Source: Theobroma cacao | Lineage: Eukaryota > Streptophyta > Magnoliopsida > Malvales > Malvaceae | Reading direction: 5' to 3' | DNA: 64,000 nucleotides | Assembly: GCF_000208745.1 (NCBI RefSeq) | Contig: NC_030850.1 | Location: 4,515,507 to 4,579,506 of the forward strand | In this document: positions 60,566 through 64,000 of the stretch, in pieces | Layout: each line of letters starts with the position of its first letter | How positions within the stretch are numbered: the stretch's first letter is position 1 | Position numbers and translations under genes: made by a program | The notes under the pieces: generated by a model | The model's input: the letters and a program-made list of their open reading frames with translations, nothing else | Told to the model about the DNA's origin: nothing | Databases searched by the model: none

Positions 60566-63500
60566 TTTTTTGGAACAACCTTAAAACTACATAAATCCTC
60601 TTCCTTTTTAAGTCAAAATGGTTACTTTTTCTTGCAGTTAACCACTAAATTAGGAAATGATCAATTGAGTTTGATAATTAAAAAAGAAGATCAAAATTTG
60701 GAAAGATTTTAATTAAATCCAACAATTTTTTGAATAACAATTGAAGCAAAAAAATAAAAGCTTCTAAATTAAGCTCAAGCAAACTGTCTTCACTATAGAT
60801 TTTCTTCAAAAAAACTCAAGCCCAAACAAATTTATCCAATAAAATGGGTCATTTTCTAATACCACTGTTTTCTTTTTTCTACAGTTTAATGACCCTTTTT
60901 TCTTTCCTCAAAATTGTGCAACCAAAGTCACCAAAAACACAAAAGCCCTTAGAAGTCCCAAATTTAGAACCTTTGCTCCAAGTGAAAAAAAGACAAACTT
61001 TTTTAAATCAAATATTTTAATTTTACAGAACTGAAACGCCGCTAAAAGCTCAAAATTTTTAGAATCGGCGATTCGATTATGATTCAAAGATATTGCGTTC
61101 CGGGGAAAATCGGGATAATCCGGGATCGGAAAAGGATCAAACGGTCTACCGAGGAAACCAAAACCGAGAAAAAAATGTTTCACCGGAAAATCAACAAAAC
61201 CGACCGCTTCACCAGAGGAAAACGAAAAATCCAAGCTTTTTAGAGGGCAAATAAAATACACGGTTGAATTCACTGATAAAAATAGGGTTAAATTCAACAA
61301 ACTGTAGAGAGAGAAGGAAAATTTTAATCGATTAAAAATTGAAGGGATAATCGAAAACCCTAAAATTTACTATCTCTCACTCATCTCCATTTCTTTCTTC
61401 ACTTTCCCTCTCTAGGTTTCTCGCTCTACTGTGACAATCAAGAGTCAGTGTCCTTCTAGAATTTATAGAGACATTTTTTTAATTAGTATTTTTTTCTTTT
61501 AAGTATGAGTTTTTTAGTCCAAGCACATCGGACGGCCCAGATGCAATGGTGTGGGGGAATGATTAAAGGATATTTTTACTAAACAAACAGATAATTGGTT
61601 AAAAATTTATTTAACCTTTGATCTGGCGACAAGAGGGAGCGAGAACCGTCCAGATTTTGCTTACGTGGGTGTCGTAAAATCCAATCATTGCGTGCTCACG
61701 GCGTTGTAGCGGTTGACACGTTAGCTCAGCCCTTGTTAACCTATAAATAATTAGTTTAGATTATTATTATAATATGTTGAATTTGGGCTTTGCCTAATTA
61801 AATTTTGTACGCAATCTTTTATTAATTATTAGTAGCTTCTTTAGATTTTTAATTACTTACAAGCAAGGTTTTGCCAAATAAACCATGTTTTATTTGGTTA
61901 AATGATATACCAAAAAATTATAATTATTAACTAAATTACTTTAATGTTCAATTATAGATTAAAGGTTGAAAATGAAATTAATGTGAATTGAAAAGGAAAT
62001 AAAACTGAAAACACTTATCTTACGTAATTTAAATGTTTGATAATAATTATATATATATATATATAATTTAAAATTAAGTTTGACATATGATTAGTTAAAT
62101 TTTTGTCTGTTTATTTGATTTACTTATATTTATTTTTAAAAACGCTAACAAACTAAATAAAAAACCCCCACTTGGGCAAAAGAAAGATGAAAACTTAGTT
62201 GAACCTTAGTAAAATTACTTGAATGATTTTTATTTTATTTTTAACTCTTTCATGGCTTCATAATATGATTGAAGTACTTTTTGTTTCCTTTAATAAGTGA
62301 AGCAATGTTTAGCAGTAATCAATGACTTGACCTTTCACATATTGTAAGGATGATTTATCCTTGAGATCACTTCTCCTTGTCTTGTGGTTCATTCATGTCA
62401 ACTTGTTCACTATACCAATTTATGAAGACAAGTTTTAGGCTTGAGGCATATTAGCCTGTGTGCATGTGCTGTCCCTTAGATTTTTTTTTTTCTTCTTCTT
62501 GTGTTGATGGCGATAAATTGTTTGGTTCTGCATATATGGTACTTCACAGGAGAACCGAGTTTTCAATATTGACATCAATAAAGAGTTGAGGATTAGGTTA
62601 GAAGACTCGAAATCAAGTTCAAGTATTAATATGGACAAATTGAGTTAGTCTTGTGGTATTTTATTTTGTAATATATATGAATGTGATTATTAAAAATTTA
62701 AATTAATTACTATTAGTAATTTAAATTTAAATTTAAGAAAATTATTAAATTATTAGTACTTAAACTTGAATCGTGACAGGCAATTCATTGTTCCATTCCT
62801 CCTTTTGTTTAGATGATTCTTCTTGAACTCTACAGACGTAAGAATTCATTGCTTTTATATTTTTAGGTGCTAATTGGATAGAAAAGTTGACAGCTTTTGT
62901 GCCTGCAGTCCAAATATTTATTTCTTTTGTGTGGGAGAATGAACCTCATTTCATAGGGTGGTGATTGCCCTTTCTGTTGCGATTCTGCAAATGGTCCACT
63001 GGTTGGAAAGCATCATTAGTTTTTCGGCAGCATGAAGAGCAGCAAAAGTCTTTGTATAGCAGTTCATGGACACGGAGATAAAATAAAAGATAATGCTTAT
63101 ATTTTTAACCTTCTTTTCCTTACCTTTTGCTTTCTTAATAAAAAGATAAAATGTTTCAAATCTTAAAGTAAGCAGATTATTTCGTTTACCGTCCCACCCA
63201 CAAAGTCAAATGCACTCGTAAACTTACTTTATTTTCATAATTGAAATGATTAAGTCTTTTCAATTTGAAGACCATATTGATTTTCGGTAAACAAAAAGAG
63301 AATAACCAAAAACACAAGCAATTTCCAAGAAGCCATGGGAGCAGTAACTTGATGTCCTGTTAACCCTTATTACACGAAATGGCTTCCTCTTTTCCTAACC
63401 CTTTCTTTGATATTTCAAAAGAGATAATGACTAGTAGATGGATAAACAGGAAGTGGGAGAATAAAGGAAAAGATGTCATTGAAATATCTTTATCTGAGAG

Positions 63501-64000
63501 AAGTCATTTACGCGGAAAATATTTAAGACGTAAGAAAAGTCTTGGAGCGAATCTGCTTTCTTTTTCTCTTTCTTTCGCTATGCACCATTTTTCTATTTGG
63601 AAATTTTTTTTTCTTCATCTTTAATCCTAAAGCTTTTACTAGGAAAGTACACAACACACAGGAGACAATCTTGGTGGAGATTTCTCCTCGAAAAATCTTA
63701 AGCAGGGCACTTTTAACAATGGCAAGCTTAATTTGACTTTGTGGTTGTGATATAAAGTTCTCCAAAAATAAGAGTTACAATTTATGGTTTTCTTTTGCTG
63801 AGAAAAGATATGATAAAAATTTTATTTTCTTAATGACAAATGTTGAAGAGTAAATAAAAATGGGGTCCAAACAGATCTTGTTGCATATTTGACTCAATTT
63901 TTAATCGGGAATTAATTTGGATTTTGATAAAATTTTATTAGTTGAGAATTTTTTTGTAATTGAATTTATTTAAAAAATATATCTATATCATGGTTAGGAA
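60566..64000. other. Leader/promoter of the 172-aa protein gene, then gene-poor right edge
   Basis: 60566-61430 is the probable 5' leader of the minus-strand gene. It contains a 130-codon ORF at 60908-61300 (-) of no recognisable family. A GGCCCA motif near 61533 and less AT-rich sequence at 61.6-61.75 kb fit a promoter region. From 61.8 kb to the end the sequence is AT-rich with an (AT)n run at about 62049-62064. I see no gene there. Confidence 0.4.
61461..61467 (-). promoter_or_regulatory. Probable TATA box upstream of the 172-aa protein gene
   Basis: TATAAAT on the minus strand is followed, about 30 nt on, by a GAGA-rich leader-like sequence. It would place transcription start near 61430, about 860 nt before the start codon. 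Inferred from motif and context. Confidence 0.4.

Noticed and set aside
1..64000. Bacterial-style systems (operons, defence islands, toxin-antitoxin, phage genes)
   Set aside because: The window is plant nuclear DNA with spliced genes and no such genes or arrangement.

Overview
This is nuclear DNA of a flowering plant, and everything I could reconstruct fits a core eudicot, probably a rosid. The window is AT-rich, its genes are split by GT-AG introns, it has two nuclear-type tRNA genes, and its proteins match plant-only families (RBK1, AINTEGUMENTA-like, PUB, NAT11/12, NET2). I cannot name the species. There is no operon structure, no CRISPR array, no viral gene and no intact transposon.

Layout, left to right: tRNA-Arg(CCT) at 0.2 kb (-); about 6 kb without a recognisable gene; an RBK1-type receptor-like cytoplasmic kinase (6.3-9.9 kb, +); a small membrane-anchored TPR protein (11.0-11.6 kb, +); an AIL6/AIL7-type AP2 transcription factor (12.5-16.5 kb, -) with a 9-nt microexon; a 10 kb gene-poor stretch with a G-box cluster and tRNA-Ala(CGC) at 24.1 kb (-); a U-box/pseudokinase protein of the PUB50 type (27.0-30.4 kb, +); a NAT11/12-type nucleobase-ascorbate transporter (31.1-36.8 kb, -); a 93-aa coiled-coil protein (40.8-41.1 kb, -); an Ecdysoneless/SGT1-like protein (42.8-46.8 kb, +); a nicotinamidase (48.3-51.2 kb, +); a NET2-class actin-binding protein (51.9-55.7 kb, -); and an uncharacterised plant protein of 172 residues (58.6-60.6 kb, -). 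I rebuilt every multi-exon gene by joining exons at consensus splice sites with matching phase. Each model is an open frame from ATG to stop, but none has transcript support here.

The genes are independent transcription units. Three pairs are worth noting: PUB and NAT are tail to tail, nicotinamidase and NET2 are tail to tail, and the coiled-coil gene and Ecdysoneless are head to head. The gene content reads like an unfractionated version of neighbourhoods that, as I recall them, are split in Arabidopsis among At5g65480-65530, At5g10500-10520, At4g38050-38060 and At2g22560-22570.

The most unusual signal I found is five tiny A- or T-rich insertions, each bracketed by a 13-17 bp direct repeat. 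They look like footprints of extremely 5'-truncated poly(A) retroposition. I did not find a convincing new multi-gene system. Other points for a second look are the predicted-dead kinase domain of the PUB protein, a head-to-tail (GA)n duplication around an N that looks like an assembly artefact, a cluster of G-box/ABRE motifs far from any gene, and a possible orphan exon near 3.4 kb.
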